Positions 33,766 to 43,651 of a stretch of DNA of 64,000 bases are shown piece after piece. Each line of letters starts with the position of its first letter. Position 1 is the stretch's first letter. Both the position numbers and the translations under genes were made by a program. Source of the stretch: Psychrobium sp051201665 (GTDB taxonomy: Bacteria; Pseudomonadota; Gammaproteobacteria; Enterobacterales; Psychrobiaceae); the NCBI RefSeq assembly GCF_051201665.1, contig NZ_CP179210.1, positions 3,534,001 through 3,598,000 of the forward strand, in the 5' to 3' direction. The notes under the pieces are model-generated. The model saw only the letters and a program-made list of their open reading frames with translations. It was not told where the DNA came from and made no database searches.

Positions 33766-35340
33766 CTAATCAGTAGCTTCGCTTTTTAGTTGTTTTGGTC
33801 TAAGCCCTAATACCGCAAACACAGCAAAATAACTAATAGCAGCGACAACAATGAGCTTGGCTAACTCCAACCCCTTGAGCCATGTGTCTTCATCAATCCA
33901 GAACCCTTGCTGAGGCATTAAGTAAACGACTATCCCCGCCATAACGAGCGCCGACATCAACGCCTTTGCGCCAAATATCATCGTCTGTGATGAAATAGCA
34001 AAAATACCATCTTGTTTTAGACGTTGATGTAACCAAAAAGCATTACAAGTTGCAGATAACGCTGTAGCGCCAGCTAAACCAATATAGCCATATTCATAAC
34101 CAAGGCTTAACACCAAAATTAAGTTAAACACCATATTTGCAATCATTGCTTTAATTCCGATTCTAACTGGTGTTTTGGTATCTTGACGGGCATAAAACCC
34201 AGGGGCTAAAACTTTGATCAACATAAAGCTCAATAAGCCACACGCATAAGCAGTCAGCGAATATCCCGCCATCGTAACATCGTGCTCTTTAAATGCACCG
34301 CCGTAAAAAAGTACGTTAATCATCGGTTGAGCCAGCACGATAAGACCGATCATTGCCGGTATCCCCATTAGCATTACCATCCGCACGCCCCAGTCCATCG
34401 TCGCTTTGAAGTGAGCATTATCACCGCTATGTTGGCGTGATAATAACGGTAAAATAACCGTTGCAATAGCAATTCCAAACAAACCCAGAGGAAACTCTAA
34501 AAGTCGATCAGAATAGAACAACCAACTCACTGAACCGCCACTAAGGTAAGAAGCTATTACAGTGTCTAACAGTAAGTTAATTTGCCCCACAGACACGCCA
34601 AATAATGCAGGGATCATTAATGTGCGTATTTTAATCACACCTTCATCATTCCATCCCCATTTAGGGCGAACAAGCATCTTTGCCTTGTATAAAAATGGGA
34701 TTTGAAACAACAATTGTACCAAACCGCCTAAAAACCACCCCCAAGCAATCCCAACAGCTGGTTCATCAAAATGAGGAGAGAAAAAGACAACCGCGCTGAT
34801 GATTGATAAATTTAAAAACACAGGGGTAAACGAAGACACCGCAAAACGCCCCATTGCATTAAGAATAGAGCCTGATAATCCAACTAAGGTGATAAACCAG
34901 ATATAAGGAAAGGTAATCTTCAGCATAAATGAGGCTAAATCATACTTGTGCGCGTCGGTGCCATCATTGAGCCATTCTAAAAACCAACCATTAGCAAATA
35001 TCGCTGCTAACACAGGAGAACCAATAACGCCCAGAATTGCGACAACGGTAACAATGGTCCCTAATGTACCTGAAACATAGGCAATTAGGCGCCTAACCTC
35101 ATCTTCACTTTTTTGAGTTTGATATTCACTTAGCACTGGAACAAACGCTTGTGCAAAAGCACCTTCTGCAAATAAACGACGCAGAAAATTAGGAATTTTT
35201 GCTACCAAATAATACACATCGGCGATAGCGCTCGCCCCCAGTACATTAGCTAACATTACGTCACGTACTAATCCTAAAATACGCGACACAAAGGTCATCA
35301 CACTGACAATGAGACCTGAGCGTAATAATTTTTTACTCAA
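33766..35340 (-). CDS. murJ: Lipid II flippase
   Basis: MurJ moves lipid II across the inner membrane for peptidoglycan synthesis. The 524-residue protein has about 14 membrane helices and typical MVF-family segments: SRILGLVRDVMLA, VPNFLRRLFAEGAF-type (here IPNFLRRLFAEGAFAQAFVP), LFQIPFLYKAKML, and FARQDTKTPVRI-type (FYARQDTKTPVRIGIKA). In related genomes murJ is directly followed by ribF; here a three-gene insert lies between them. Confidence 0.98.
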   Translation of the reverse strand: MSKKLLRSGLIVSVMTFVSRILGLVRDVMLANVLGASAIADVYYLVAKIPNFLRRLFAEGAFAQAFVPVLSEYQTQKSEDEVRRLIAYVSGTLGTIVTVVAILGVIGSPVLAAIFANGWFLEWLNDGTDAHKYDLASFMLKITFPYIWFITLVGLSGSILNAMGRFAVSSFTPVFLNLSIISAVVFFSPHFDEPAVGIAWGWFLGGLVQLLFQIPFLYKAKMLVRPKWGWNDEGVIKIRTLMIPALFGVSVGQINLLLDTVIASYLSGGSVSWLFYSDRLLEFPLGLFGIAIATVILPLLSRQHSGDNAHFKATMDWGVRMVMLMGIPAMIGLIVLAQPMINVLFYGGAFKEHDVTMAGYSLTAYACGLLSFMLIKVLAPGFYARQDTKTPVRIGIKAMIANMVFNLILVLSLGYEYGYIGLAGATALSATCNAFWLHQRLKQDGIFAISSQTMIFGAKALMSALVMAGIVVYLMPQQGFWIDEDTWLKGLELAKLIVVAAISYFAVFAVLGLRPKQLKSEATD

Positions 35341-35382
35341 CGAAAAATCCCTAACTTAAAAACCAAATCGGTAGTTGTGTCA

Positions 35383-35651
35383 TATACCCATGCCACCTGG
35401 AAATGCGTGAATCCAGCAAGTCGAGAAGCGTGCCAAAGACAAAGCATAAAATGGGTGGTGTGGTCATTCCCCACCCATATTTTATAACGACGGATTTGGT
35501 CGCTTATCGCCTTGCCCTGCCGGAGTTCGGGTAGAAAGCTATTACGGCGTTATGATTCATAATCAGGGAATAACCATTAATTAAGAATCATGCCTTGTAC
35601 TAGCGTCCTACCCGAGCTCTGAAACTCGCATTTTCAAGTAGCATGGGTATA
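35383..35651. mobile_element. MITE-like 269-bp element upstream of murJ
   Basis: Imperfect 25-bp terminal inverted repeats (left TATACCCATGCCACCTGGAA, right end reading inward TATACCCATGCTACTTGAAA, both continuing ATGCG) enclose noncoding sequence with smaller inverted repeats (GGGTGG...CCACCC; ATGATTCATAATC...GATTAAGAATCAT-like). There is no reading frame of note. It occupies most of the gap between murJ and the NTF2-like gene, so the murJ promoter must lie in the first 40 bp or within the element. Confidence 0.75.
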
Positions 35652-35796
35652 GTCTATCTAAATAGCACCTTAACCACAGCATGATTTATCAAAATTAGTA
35701 AGATTAGTTTGTTCAACTCAATCTTCATACTGAAAATAGTGCTTCATTCAAATTCACGGTATACACTCTTAAAACTCAACTCAATGCCGAACTACT

Positions 35797-36246
35797 ATGA
35801 AATTATTAACAACACTACTTGTTTTACTATTATCTATCGCCTTCCACGCAGTGGCTTCTGATGAAAAAGGAGCTGGCCAAGGAATTAACAATATCGATAT
35901 TCTGACGCAATATATTGATGACTATAATCAAGGGCGATTGGATGCCATGCTAACGGTGATGACCGCTGATATTCAATGGATGAATATTGATTCAAATAAA
36001 ATAACTACCGAAACGAAGAATAAACAACAACTTGCGCAAGCGTTGAAACCATATTTAAAAGGTGGCAATTCAACTCAATCATCACTAATGCACGCTTTTG
36101 AAAACGGCAATTTTGTTAGCACGTTAGAAAAAGCATCATGGCAATCAAACGGTCAGATGAAATCACAATGTAGTATTGCCATCTACGAGTTCGATAAAAA
36201 CCTTATTAAGAATGTCTGGTATCACGCGGCTCAATCATGTGACTAG
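35797..36246 (+). CDS. Secreted NTF2-like (SnoaL-type) protein
   Basis: The 149-residue product has a signal peptide (LSIAFHAVASD) and one NTF2-like cone domain: ILTQYIDDYNQGRLDAMLTV, MTADIQWM, then a curved sheet ending IAIYEFDKNLIKNVWYH. Such single domains bind small molecules or act as isomerase-like enzymes; no catalytic set is clear here. It stands alone, with about 120 bp before the next gene on the same strand. Confidence 0.75.
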   Translation: MKLLTTLLVLLLSIAFHAVASDEKGAGQGINNIDILTQYIDDYNQGRLDAMLTVMTADIQWMNIDSNKITTETKNKQQLAQALKPYLKGGNSTQSSLMHAFENGNFVSTLEKASWQSNGQMKSQCSIAIYEFDKNLIKNVWYHAAQSCD

Positions 36247-36381
36247 CCATTCGTAACAAATCGATACATTTAATAGAGGAACTTAAACCGGATGTGTTGT
36301 TCGTAATATTCTCTATGTCGTGAGTGGTAGTTTCATCACTCAGTTAATTGAAGTAAAAGATAATTTACATTGGAAAGTAGC

Positions 36382-37902
36382 ATGATTAAACGTACATATT
36401 CAGTTGTTTTACTCAGTTTTATCGTATTTTTCACCACTTCTGTGCTGGCAGCTAAACATTCATCTCTTTTTAGTGAGTTTACTATCGACTCCCCTTTGAC
36501 GTTGACCCACAACGTGATGATTGCTGACGTATCACCAATACCAGGCAAAGAGCTCATTACACTAGGCGTCGACAAAGACAATCAATCTTGGTTAATTATT
36601 TATAAGCAGATGATGAATCGTCAAGGGTTCGAAGTCCTCGATCAAATAATGCTCGATAAATCTATTTCTCGATTTGATATCAGTGAATATAAAAAAGGTC
36701 AGCAACAGAAAATATTTTTCATGAACCACAATCAAGCGATGCTCTATCATCCGCCATCAGATGCTGGTAAAGGGAGTATTAAAACACTGGGCAACATTCA
36801 AAGCTTGTTTCTCGACGAAAACCCTCAATTCATCGCCAAAAGCGACTTTCTCGTTGAGTTAGATAATAACGGTGATAGTCATATTCTTAGTCATCACTTT
36901 AATGGCGTTAACATCTATCGCGTAGATGAAAGTTTCTCACAGCAAACTCAACTAAATATAAAACCACAAATTGCCATGGAGAATGACGCTGCCGAATTTA
37001 CTAAACGAAAACTCTACGTCTTCGATATTAATTTTGATAATAAACAAGACGTGATAACTGTCGGTGATGGCGAACTCATCGCTCATGTGCAAAACAATGA
37101 AAATAATGGATTTTCAATTCATAAAATCAAATTAAACGACTCAATTAGCGGCGTAAATTGGTGGGACAAACGCGATGCGTCTGGTGATAGTTTAGATCAA
37201 ACAAATTTAGTCTATCGCTCGCTAGAAGAGATCCGCGATGTCAATGGCGATGGCATGATCGATTTAGTCGTTAAATATACCCAAAGCTTAGGCGTTTTAG
37301 ATCGCGTAAACAATTTTGAGGTCTTCTTTGGAAAAAATCGCAACGGTAAATTAACCTTTGATGATAAAGCGAATACGGTGGTTACAGGAGAAGGAACACT
37401 CACAGGCCTGCGCTTACTAGACATCAACAATGACAACAAACTCGAGGTAGTACTTTCAGGGTTTGATATTGGCATTTCTCAAATCATCGGCGCGTTGATG
37501 TCTGGCAGTATCGACCAAGATGTGTATCTCTATCAACTCGACAATCAATTGGCATTCTCCGAAAACGCCGATGTCGAAAAGGAAGTTGAACTCAATTTCA
37601 GTATTTCATCTGGCCAAAGTGGTAACCCAGTCGTTGAATTACTTGACGTAAATGGTGATGGCTTAAAAGACTTCCTACTCTCTAGCGGTGAAAAGACGTT
37701 AAAAGTCTATCTAGGCCAAAACGGCAAGCGACTATTTAGTAAACGCTCGCAACGATATAAAACACAACTCCCTAAAGACGGTAATTTCTTTGAAGTTAAT
37801 GATATTAATAACGATGGAAAAGACGACATTGTCTTTAAATATGGACGATTAGACGGCAATGAAAAGAGAAAGCAATTTAAAGTATTAATTAGTAAATATT
37901 GA
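36382..37902 (+). CDS. Secreted FG-GAP/VCBS-repeat protein
   Basis: The start at 36382 follows GGAAAG and gives a signal peptide (ends SVLAA); the frame extends 12 bases upstream to a TTG but that is inside the ribosome site. The 506-residue product carries several calcium-binding-type repeats: DINFDNKQDVITVGDG, DVNGDGMIDLVVKY, DINNDNKLEVVLSGF, DVNGDGLKDFLLSSG and DINNDGKDDIVFKYG. These form blades of an integrin-like beta-propeller. No enzymatic domain is seen. It is probably exported to the periplasm or surface; partner unknown. Confidence 0.83.
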   Translation: MIKRTYSVVLLSFIVFFTTSVLAAKHSSLFSEFTIDSPLTLTHNVMIADVSPIPGKELITLGVDKDNQSWLIIYKQMMNRQGFEVLDQIMLDKSISRFDISEYKKGQQQKIFFMNHNQAMLYHPPSDAGKGSIKTLGNIQSLFLDENPQFIAKSDFLVELDNNGDSHILSHHFNGVNIYRVDESFSQQTQLNIKPQIAMENDAAEFTKRKLYVFDINFDNKQDVITVGDGELIAHVQNNENNGFSIHKIKLNDSISGVNWWDKRDASGDSLDQTNLVYRSLEEIRDVNGDGMIDLVVKYTQSLGVLDRVNNFEVFFGKNRNGKLTFDDKANTVVTGEGTLTGLRLLDINNDNKLEVVLSGFDIGISQIIGALMSGSIDQDVYLYQLDNQLAFSENADVEKEVELNFSISSGQSGNPVVELLDVNGDGLKDFLLSSGEKTLKVYLGQNGKRLFSKRSQRYKTQLPKDGNFFEVNDINNDGKDDIVFKYGRLDGNEKRKQFKVLISKY

Positions 37903-38142
37903 CCTTTACAATAAATAAATTGAGTAGAACAAATGCGAACTCACTAACATTTTTTAGTTTCTTCAAATAAAATCTGATTTAGGGCTAGGACTCACCATTA
38001 AATGTTGATAGAATTCGCCCGTTATCATAACGGCCAACTTTGTTATCGCTATTTTTACTTGTAAAAACAGCGTCAGTTTTGCCTTTAGTGGTAAAACTAA
38101 ACAAAGTAGAGACTGTTATGTCTCCCTTTTAATCATTCGCGA

Positions 38143-38171
38143 TTGATATTAGGTGATAAATCGGGCATAAT
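38143..38171 (+). promoter_or_regulatory. Probable rpsT promoter
   Basis: TTGATA (38143-38148), 17-bp spacer, CATAAT (38166-38171), about 50 bp upstream of rpsT. The rest of the gap from 37903 contains no gene I can support. Confidence 0.65.
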
Positions 38172-38219
38172 CCCCGGCCTTAAAATAGTCTCGCATAAGT
38201 AAAGTTCTAGGAGTTCACC

Positions 38220-38480
38220 TTGGCTAACATTAAATCTGCTAAGAAACGCGCTATTCAAGCTGAAAAAAATCGTCAGCATAACGCAAGCCGTCGCTCAATG
38301 ATGCGCACGTACATGAAAAAAGTTATGTCAGCTATCGAAGCTGGTAACAAAGAAGATGCAACTAAAGCATTTGCTGAAATTCAACCTGTTTTAGATCGCT
38401 ACGCGACTAAAGGTTTAATTCACAAAAACAAAGCTGCTCGTCATAAGTCTCGTTTAAACACGCTTATCAAAGCGCTTTAA
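38220..38480 (+). CDS. rpsT: 30S ribosomal protein S20
   Basis: The 86-residue basic protein binds the 5' domain of 16S rRNA. It begins with TTG (read as Met) behind AGGAG: (M)ANIKSAKKRAIQAEKNRQHN. A UUG start is also found in E. coli rpsT, where it takes part in S20 autoregulation, so the rare start is probably conserved for control. A strong terminator follows. Confidence 0.98.
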   Translation: MANIKSAKKRAIQAEKNRQHNASRRSMMRTYMKKVMSAIEAGNKEDATKAFAEIQPVLDRYATKGLIHKNKAARHKSRLNTLIKAL

Positions 38481-38502
38481 TTCGACCTTAGATGTTGTAG
38501 TT

Positions 38503-38528
38503 AAAAAACCGGCTTAAGCCGGTTTTTT
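38503..38528 (+). terminator. rpsT terminator
   Basis: AAAAAACCGGCTT pairs with AAGCCGGTTTTTT, a perfect hairpin with a T run, 22 bp after the stop. Confidence 0.95.
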
Positions 38529-38632
38529 TATGCCTGTAATTTAGTTAGCAGCCACAACATCAAAGCGCCCATTGTATTAACGCAAGACTATCCCTAGAAT
38601 GTTTCCGTCCTTTAATCAAATACGGAATTACA

Positions 38633-40039
38633 ATGAAGTCTCTTCTTCTTCCCCTTACTATGATTGGTGCGCTAACTATGCCTAGCATGACATTAGCCAA
38701 TGACTCAGTCGACAAAGCATCACTTGAAAAAGCTCACCAACTACGTGATAGCGCATTGCGCTCTAACTTGGGTTACGACATTGTTGAATCGCTGACTGTT
38801 GAAGTAGGACCGCGCTTAGCCGGTACACCAGCAGATCTAGTTGCAGTTGCTTGGGCAGAAGATAAATTTAAAGCGTTAGGTTTTGATAAAGTTTACAAGC
38901 AGCCTGTTGAAGTTCGTCACTGGGAGCGAGGGTTTGCTAAAGCAAGTGTTACAGCACCATTTCCACAACCATTAGCGATTACAGCCTTAGGTGATAGTAT
39001 TGCTACTCCTAAAGGTGGATTAAAAGGTGAGTTAGTATTCTTTGATTCAGTTGATGAATTACGTCAAGCAAATCCAAAGGATGTTAAAGGGAAAATCGTC
39101 TATATTGACGCGAGAATGCACCGTCACTTAGAAGGTAAAGAATACAGCACAACCGTTGCTGGTCGTTCAATCGGCTCATCAGTTGCTAGTAAAAAAGGCG
39201 CTATTGGTCTTATTATTCGTTCAATTGGCACAGACTCTTCTCGTTTTCCGCATACTGGTAATATGAATTACAAAGATGGCGTTAATAAGATCCCAGCTGG
39301 CGCGATTTCAACCTCAGATGCCATGATGTTAATGCAAATGAAAAAGCGCGGCTTACCAATTTCAATCAATATGGAATTAGAAACCCGTGCCTATAAACCA
39401 AAAACATCATATAACGTTATTGGTGAAATTACGGGTAGCAAATACCCAGACGAATATATATTAATTGGCGCTCACCTTGATTCTTGGGATGAAGGCACCG
39501 GTGCACTAGATGATGGTGCAGGTGTTGGCATCGTGATGGCAGCTGCCCATGAAATCAAAAAACTAAAACCTAAGCGTACTATCCGCGTTGTTTTATTTGC
39601 TAACGAAGAAGGTGGCCTCATCGGTGCTAAAGAATACCGTAAAGCCAATGCCAAAGAACTTCATAAAATTAAACTTGCCGGCGAATCTGATTTTGGTGCG
39701 CGCAATATTTGGCGCTTTGATAGTCAAGTTCATCCAGACAACCTAGATGTTATGGCACATATCAACAAGGTACTTAAACCATTAAGTATCAACAGTGGTA
39801 ACAACAAAGCTGGCGGCGGCCCAGATGTATCAATTTTACCAGAAAAAGGTGTGCCGGTATTTAGCTTACGTCAAGACGGTACCGACTACTTTGATTACCA
39901 CCATACGCCAAACGATACGTTAGACAAAATCAACCCAACTGAGCTTGCACAAAACGTTGCTGCTTGGGCAGTGGTAGCCTATGTAACTGCACAAGCTGAT
40001 GAGAAGCTATTGCCGTTACCGAAGAAAAAAGCAAAATAA
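38633..40039 (+). CDS. Secreted M28-family zinc aminopeptidase
   Basis: The 468-residue product has a signal peptide (ends MTLAND), an inserted PA-like domain (about 120-255) and an M28 catalytic domain. Zinc ligands and catalytic residues appear in order: AHLDSWD (His, Asp), GALDDGAG (bridging Asp), ANEEGG (catalytic Glu and ligand Glu), ESDFGA (Asp) and YFDYHHTPNDTLD (His). It resembles the carboxypeptidase Q/Xaa-His-type branch. It is likely periplasmic, releasing amino acids from peptides. A terminator follows. Confidence 0.92.
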   Translation: MKSLLLPLTMIGALTMPSMTLANDSVDKASLEKAHQLRDSALRSNLGYDIVESLTVEVGPRLAGTPADLVAVAWAEDKFKALGFDKVYKQPVEVRHWERGFAKASVTAPFPQPLAITALGDSIATPKGGLKGELVFFDSVDELRQANPKDVKGKIVYIDARMHRHLEGKEYSTTVAGRSIGSSVASKKGAIGLIIRSIGTDSSRFPHTGNMNYKDGVNKIPAGAISTSDAMMLMQMKKRGLPISINMELETRAYKPKTSYNVIGEITGSKYPDEYILIGAHLDSWDEGTGALDDGAGVGIVMAAAHEIKKLKPKRTIRVVLFANEEGGLIGAKEYRKANAKELHKIKLAGESDFGARNIWRFDSQVHPDNLDVMAHINKVLKPLSINSGNNKAGGGPDVSILPEKGVPVFSLRQDGTDYFDYHHTPNDTLDKINPTELAQNVAAWAVVAYVTAQADEKLLPLPKKKAK

Positions 40040-40063
40040 GTCCCTTTATTTTGCCAAAACATT

Positions 40064-40088
40064 AAGCCAGCCATGTGCTGGCTTTTTT
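40064..40088 (+). terminator. Terminator after the M28 peptidase
   Basis: AGCCAGC (40065-40071) pairs with GCTGGCT (40077-40083) and is followed by TTTTT. Confidence 0.92.
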
Positions 40089-40115
40089 GTATTCAGATAT
40101 ACCCCTTCAACATTA

Positions 40116-40709
40116 TTAAAAAAGCACCGGATAAATCGACGCTAATAGGCACACTGCCATGGTGTAGTTAAAAATTGTTAACCGGCGCTGGTTACTTAAC
40201 AACACACTAATTTTTTGGCCGAGTATCGTCCAAACACCGACTGACGGCACATTCGCCATGATAAAAATTGCCGCGATAACAGCGATGGATAACAAACTGC
40301 GATCAGGTGAGTAAACACTGATAGCAGTAAGCGCCATTGTCCACGCCTTTGGGTTAACCCATTGAAATGCACAAGCCTGAAAAAATGTTAACGGTTTAGC
40401 TCCTTCAACTTCACTTTGAGCTGGCTTTCCCGCACGAGCAATCTTATAAGCCAAATAAATCAAATACGCGACGCTTAGTACTTTTAGCACGAGATGAGAA
40501 ATTGGAAACTTATCAAATACCGTCATCAATCCCATGCCCACTAATATCACCATTAAGCCAAAGCCCAATGTAATTCCAGCCATATGAGGCATAGTGCGTT
40601 TAAAGCCAAAATTAGCGCCAGAAGACATTAACATTAAGTTGTTTGGCCCCGGAGTCACCGTTGAAACAACAGCAAAAACAATCAATGCTACAAGTAATTC
40701 AATAGCCAT
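40116..40709 (-). CDS. LysE/RhtB-family amino-acid exporter
   Basis: The start at 40709 is chosen since AAGGA lies 7 bases upstream, while the ATG at 40727 has no such site. The 197-residue inner-membrane protein has about six helices and the family motif TPGPNNLMLMSSGANFGF near the N-terminus, with FQWVNPKAWTMALTA in the middle. It exports an amino acid. It is divergent from an Lrp-type regulator 98 bp away, the standard arrangement for this exporter class, which suggests control by that protein. Confidence 0.93.
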   Translation of the reverse strand: MAIELLVALIVFAVVSTVTPGPNNLMLMSSGANFGFKRTMPHMAGITLGFGLMVILVGMGLMTVFDKFPISHLVLKVLSVAYLIYLAYKIARAGKPAQSEVEGAKPLTFFQACAFQWVNPKAWTMALTAISVYSPDRSLLSIAVIAAIFIMANVPSVGVWTILGQKISVLLSNQRRLTIFNYTMAVCLLASIYPVLF

Positions 40710-40807
40710 TTCTAGTTCCTTAATCATTTAATCTGTGAACAATTATATTGACTAACTATTGAAATTATCTTGCTTTGTGTGCACGCATGCTGCTAATTTT
40801 GCAACCT

Positions 40808-41260
40808 ATGGATAAATTAGATCGAATTAACGAAAGAATATTGCGCGAACTATCGAAAGATGGTCGAATTAGCAATGCCGAGCTTTCATTACGGGTAGGA
40901 TTATCGCCATCAGCGTGTTTACGCCGTGTGCAAGAACTAGAACGTAGTGGAGTCATTTGCGGCTATCGCGCAGTACTCAACAAAAACGAATTAGGGGTGG
41001 GTTGTGTTGCTTACGTCATGGTCGGCCTATCTAACCATACAAAAGACTCTCAGTTGGCCTTTGAGGCCGCTATGGCAATAGCACATCAAGTTGTCGAGTG
41101 CCATAACATCACTGGCTCTTACGAATACTTAATCCGGGTTGAAACCAGTGATCTAAATACCTACAAAAATTTTCATACAGAAGTGCTAGGAACATTAGCT
41201 CAAGTCACTTCTATATCGACCTACGTAGTTATGGAATCCACTAAAGATCAGCGTTCGTAG
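40808..41260 (+). CDS. Lrp/AsnC-family transcription regulator
   Basis: The ATG at 40808 gives the classic start MDKLDRINERILRELSKDGR; the 33 bases upstream in frame are not Lrp-like. The 150-residue protein has an N-terminal HTH (ISNAELSLRVGLSPSACLRR) and a C-terminal RAM ligand domain (VECHNITGSYEYLIRVETSD). It probably senses an amino acid and controls the divergent LysE exporter. Confidence 0.94.
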   Translation: MDKLDRINERILRELSKDGRISNAELSLRVGLSPSACLRRVQELERSGVICGYRAVLNKNELGVGCVAYVMVGLSNHTKDSQLAFEAAMAIAHQVVECHNITGSYEYLIRVETSDLNTYKNFHTEVLGTLAQVTSISTYVVMESTKDQRS

Positions 41261-41273
41261 CGCTGAGTTTTAT

Positions 41274-42050
41274 TTATGCTTCTAATTTACGTGTAAATAC
41301 CATTTCTTTTGCGCTAGATTGCTCCGCATCATATTGATAACCTTCATAATCAAACGCTTCTAATTCTTGAGGCGTAGAAACGCGCTTATCAATCATGTAA
41401 CGCACCATTAAGCCACGTGCCTTTTTAGCGTAAAAACTAATAATTTTATACTGGCCATTTTTATAATCTTTAAAAATTGGCGTGATAATTTGTGCATTAA
41501 CATTCTTAGTTTTCACAGCCTTAAAATATTCCGTCGATGCCAAATTCACTAATACTTCACTGCTTGCTTCTTTCAAAGCATCATTCAATGTATCAGTGAT
41601 TTTGTTGCCCCAAAACTCATACAAGTTTTTGCCACGAGAATTATCAAGTTTAGTACCCATCTCTAAGCGATAAGCTTGCATTAAATCCAGTGGACGCAAT
41701 AAGCCATAAAGACCCGATAAAATACGCAGATGTGATTGAGCAAATTCAAGATCATCGTTAGACAACGTGTCAGCGTCTAGTCCGACATAAACGTCGCCTT
41801 TAAATGAATGCACAGCATGCTTAGCATTTTCAGTATTAAATGGCGTAGCCCACTCACCAAAACGCGCAGCATTAAGGCCAGCTAATTTATCACTAAGCTT
41901 CATCAATGACGCAATATCACTGGCTGAAAGTTCCTTACAACGTTCCATTAGGATCTCAGCTTCACCTAGCAATTCACACTGGCCTGCTGGCAAATCTTTT
42001 GCCGGAGTTTCAAAATCGAGTTTCTTTGCTGGAGAGATGACTGCTAGCAT
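41274..42050 (-). CDS. yaaA: Peroxide-stress protein YaaA (DUF328)
   Basis: The start at 42050 gives MLAVISPAKKLDFETPAKDL, matching the YaaA start; the open frame extends seven codons further without support. The 258-residue product contains LSGLYGLLRPLDLMQAYRLE, YEFWGNKIT, NLASTEYFKAV and FYAKKARGLMVRYMI, all family hallmarks. E. coli YaaA is induced by OxyR and limits free iron and DNA damage under peroxide. It lies tail to tail with the Lrp gene. Confidence 0.97.
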   Translation of the reverse strand: MLAVISPAKKLDFETPAKDLPAGQCELLGEAEILMERCKELSASDIASLMKLSDKLAGLNAARFGEWATPFNTENAKHAVHSFKGDVYVGLDADTLSNDDLEFAQSHLRILSGLYGLLRPLDLMQAYRLEMGTKLDNSRGKNLYEFWGNKITDTLNDALKEASSEVLVNLASTEYFKAVKTKNVNAQIITPIFKDYKNGQYKIISFYAKKARGLMVRYMIDKRVSTPQELEAFDYEGYQYDAEQSSAKEMVFTRKLEA

Positions 42051-42274
42051 TTTATAAAGCACCTTAATCAATAATATTTTCGGTTATTGTACTAAGTAAT
42101 ACAGGCAATTCAACCTTGCGCTAAACAAGAATAAATGTGACCAGAATAACGAATTCATGACACAAGTGACAGTTTTTAAGTTTCTCGTAATTAAATTACA
42201 CAATTAGCCTTTGGATCTCTTAAATTACATGGTATATGTAATTACAACAAAATTTAAACCGCTCAGCAGTATTT

Positions 42275-42540
42275 AGGGCCTGTTGTTCTTTGAAGAATGA
42301 ATTTTGTACAATTGACAAGAATGTTTCGCACGGCATGAGGAGCGACACCTAGTTTACCTAGGCGAGCGACGAAAAACACAGCGATAATGTCTTGTCATTG
42401 CATCCGAAGGACAGCGTTTGTTCGTGATTTATATGGCGTTATCGCCTGCTAGCTTAGCCCACTAAGCGTCGCAGTCTCTGCCTTGTATAAACCCCAAACA
42501 ATTCGCTGCAAAAGCCTTCTTCAGAGAGCCACAGGCCCTT
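42275..42540. mobile_element. Repeat family C, copy 1 (upstream of tal)
   Basis: About 265 bp with inverted ends (GGGCCTGTTGTTCTTTG left; GGGCCTGTGGCTCTCTG read from the right), probably flanked by TTA (42273-42275 and 42539-42541). It matches 53564-53824 in the same orientation along nearly its whole length, including GGCATGAGGAGCGAC, the CCTAGT-TACCTAGGCGAGC hairpin and a block at 42391-42480 (TGTCTTGTCATTGCATCCGA). Noncoding. It ends 45 bp before the tal start, so it replaces or supplies the tal promoter. The 220 bp between it and yaaA show no gene. Confidence 0.82.
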
Positions 42541-42585
42541 AGTATACTCACTAAAGCGCTTGCCTTATTAGGAATAAATACCGTA

Positions 42586-43539
42586 ATGAACAAATTAGAA
42601 CAACTTAAAACAATGACTTCTGTTGTTGCTGACACTGGCGACTTTGAAGCAATTAAACTGTACAACCCAGAAGATGCAACGACTAACCCATCGTTAATCT
42701 TAAAAGCAGCTCAACTACCGCAATATCAATCATTGGTTACCGACGCTATCGCTTTTGGTAAAACAAATGGCGAATCTCAAGCTAAGCAACTTTCAAGCGC
42801 TAGTGATTACCTTGCCGTTGCTATCGGACGTGAAATTTTAAACACCATCCCTGGTCGTATTTCGACTGAAGTTGATGCACGCTTATCGTTCAATAAGGAA
42901 GCGTCTGTAGCCAAAGCAAAACAACTTGTTGCGATGTATAAAGATGCTGGTGTTGATAAGAGCAAGATCTTAATTAAACTTGCTTCTACATGGGAAGGTA
43001 TTAGCGCTGCTAAAGAGCTAGAAGAAGAAGGCATTAACTGTAACCTCACCTTATTATTTAGCTTTGCTCAAGCGAAAGCCTGTGCAGAAGCGAATGTATT
43101 CCTAATTTCACCATTCGTCGGTCGTATCCTAGATTGGTATAAAGCTAATACAGATAAGAAAGAATACGCAAGCCATGAAGATCCTGGCGTAGTATCTGTA
43201 ACAGAAATCTACGAATACTATAAAACTCATGGTTACAATACTGTCGTAATGGGCGCAAGTTTCAGAAACACCGGTGAAATTCTTGAACTTGCTGGCTGTG
43301 ACAAACTAACGATTAGCCCTAACTTGTTGCAAGAACTTGAAGACGCTGAAGGCGATGTTGTTCAAAAGCTTGTAAATAACTTTGAGCAGCAGACGGCACC
43401 AGCCTCTCTAACAGAAGCACAATTTAGATGGGAAATGAACGAAGACCCAATGGCAACGAATAAGCTATCTGAAGGCATTCGTAATTTTGCGGTCGATCAG
43501 AATAAGCTAGAAGATATGCTACTAGCCCAATGGAACTAG
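42586..43539 (+). CDS. tal: Transaldolase
   Basis: The 317-residue cytoplasmic enzyme of the pentose phosphate pathway transfers a dihydroxyacetone unit between sugar phosphates. It is of the TalB type: MNKLEQLKTMTSVVADTGDF, NPEDATTNPSLILKA, the Schiff-base Lys in ILIKLASTWEGI (near residue 131), and CNLTLLFSFAQA. The start is behind a weak AGGAATA. A repeat element lies immediately upstream. There is no tkt neighbour. Confidence 0.98.
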   Translation: MNKLEQLKTMTSVVADTGDFEAIKLYNPEDATTNPSLILKAAQLPQYQSLVTDAIAFGKTNGESQAKQLSSASDYLAVAIGREILNTIPGRISTEVDARLSFNKEASVAKAKQLVAMYKDAGVDKSKILIKLASTWEGISAAKELEEEGINCNLTLLFSFAQAKACAEANVFLISPFVGRILDWYKANTDKKEYASHEDPGVVSVTEIYEYYKTHGYNTVVMGASFRNTGEILELAGCDKLTISPNLLQELEDAEGDVVQKLVNNFEQQTAPASLTEAQFRWEMNEDPMATNKLSEGIRNFAVDQNKLEDMLLAQWN

Positions 43540-43591
43540 TATTTAGCTACTAAAAGTTGAGCAAAGTCACTAAAAAAGTTTTATTTTTTTA

Positions 43592-43620
43592 TTGACTCCT
43601 CCTGCATAATGCGTTAATTA
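43592..43620 (+). promoter_or_regulatory. Probable promoter of the DUF3545 gene
   Basis: TTGACT (43592-43597), 17-bp spacer, TAATTA (43615-43620), 32 bp before the start codon. Confidence 0.55.
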
Positions 43621-43651
43621 TTAACCAATTATTCAGCAGAAGGAGTAAACC

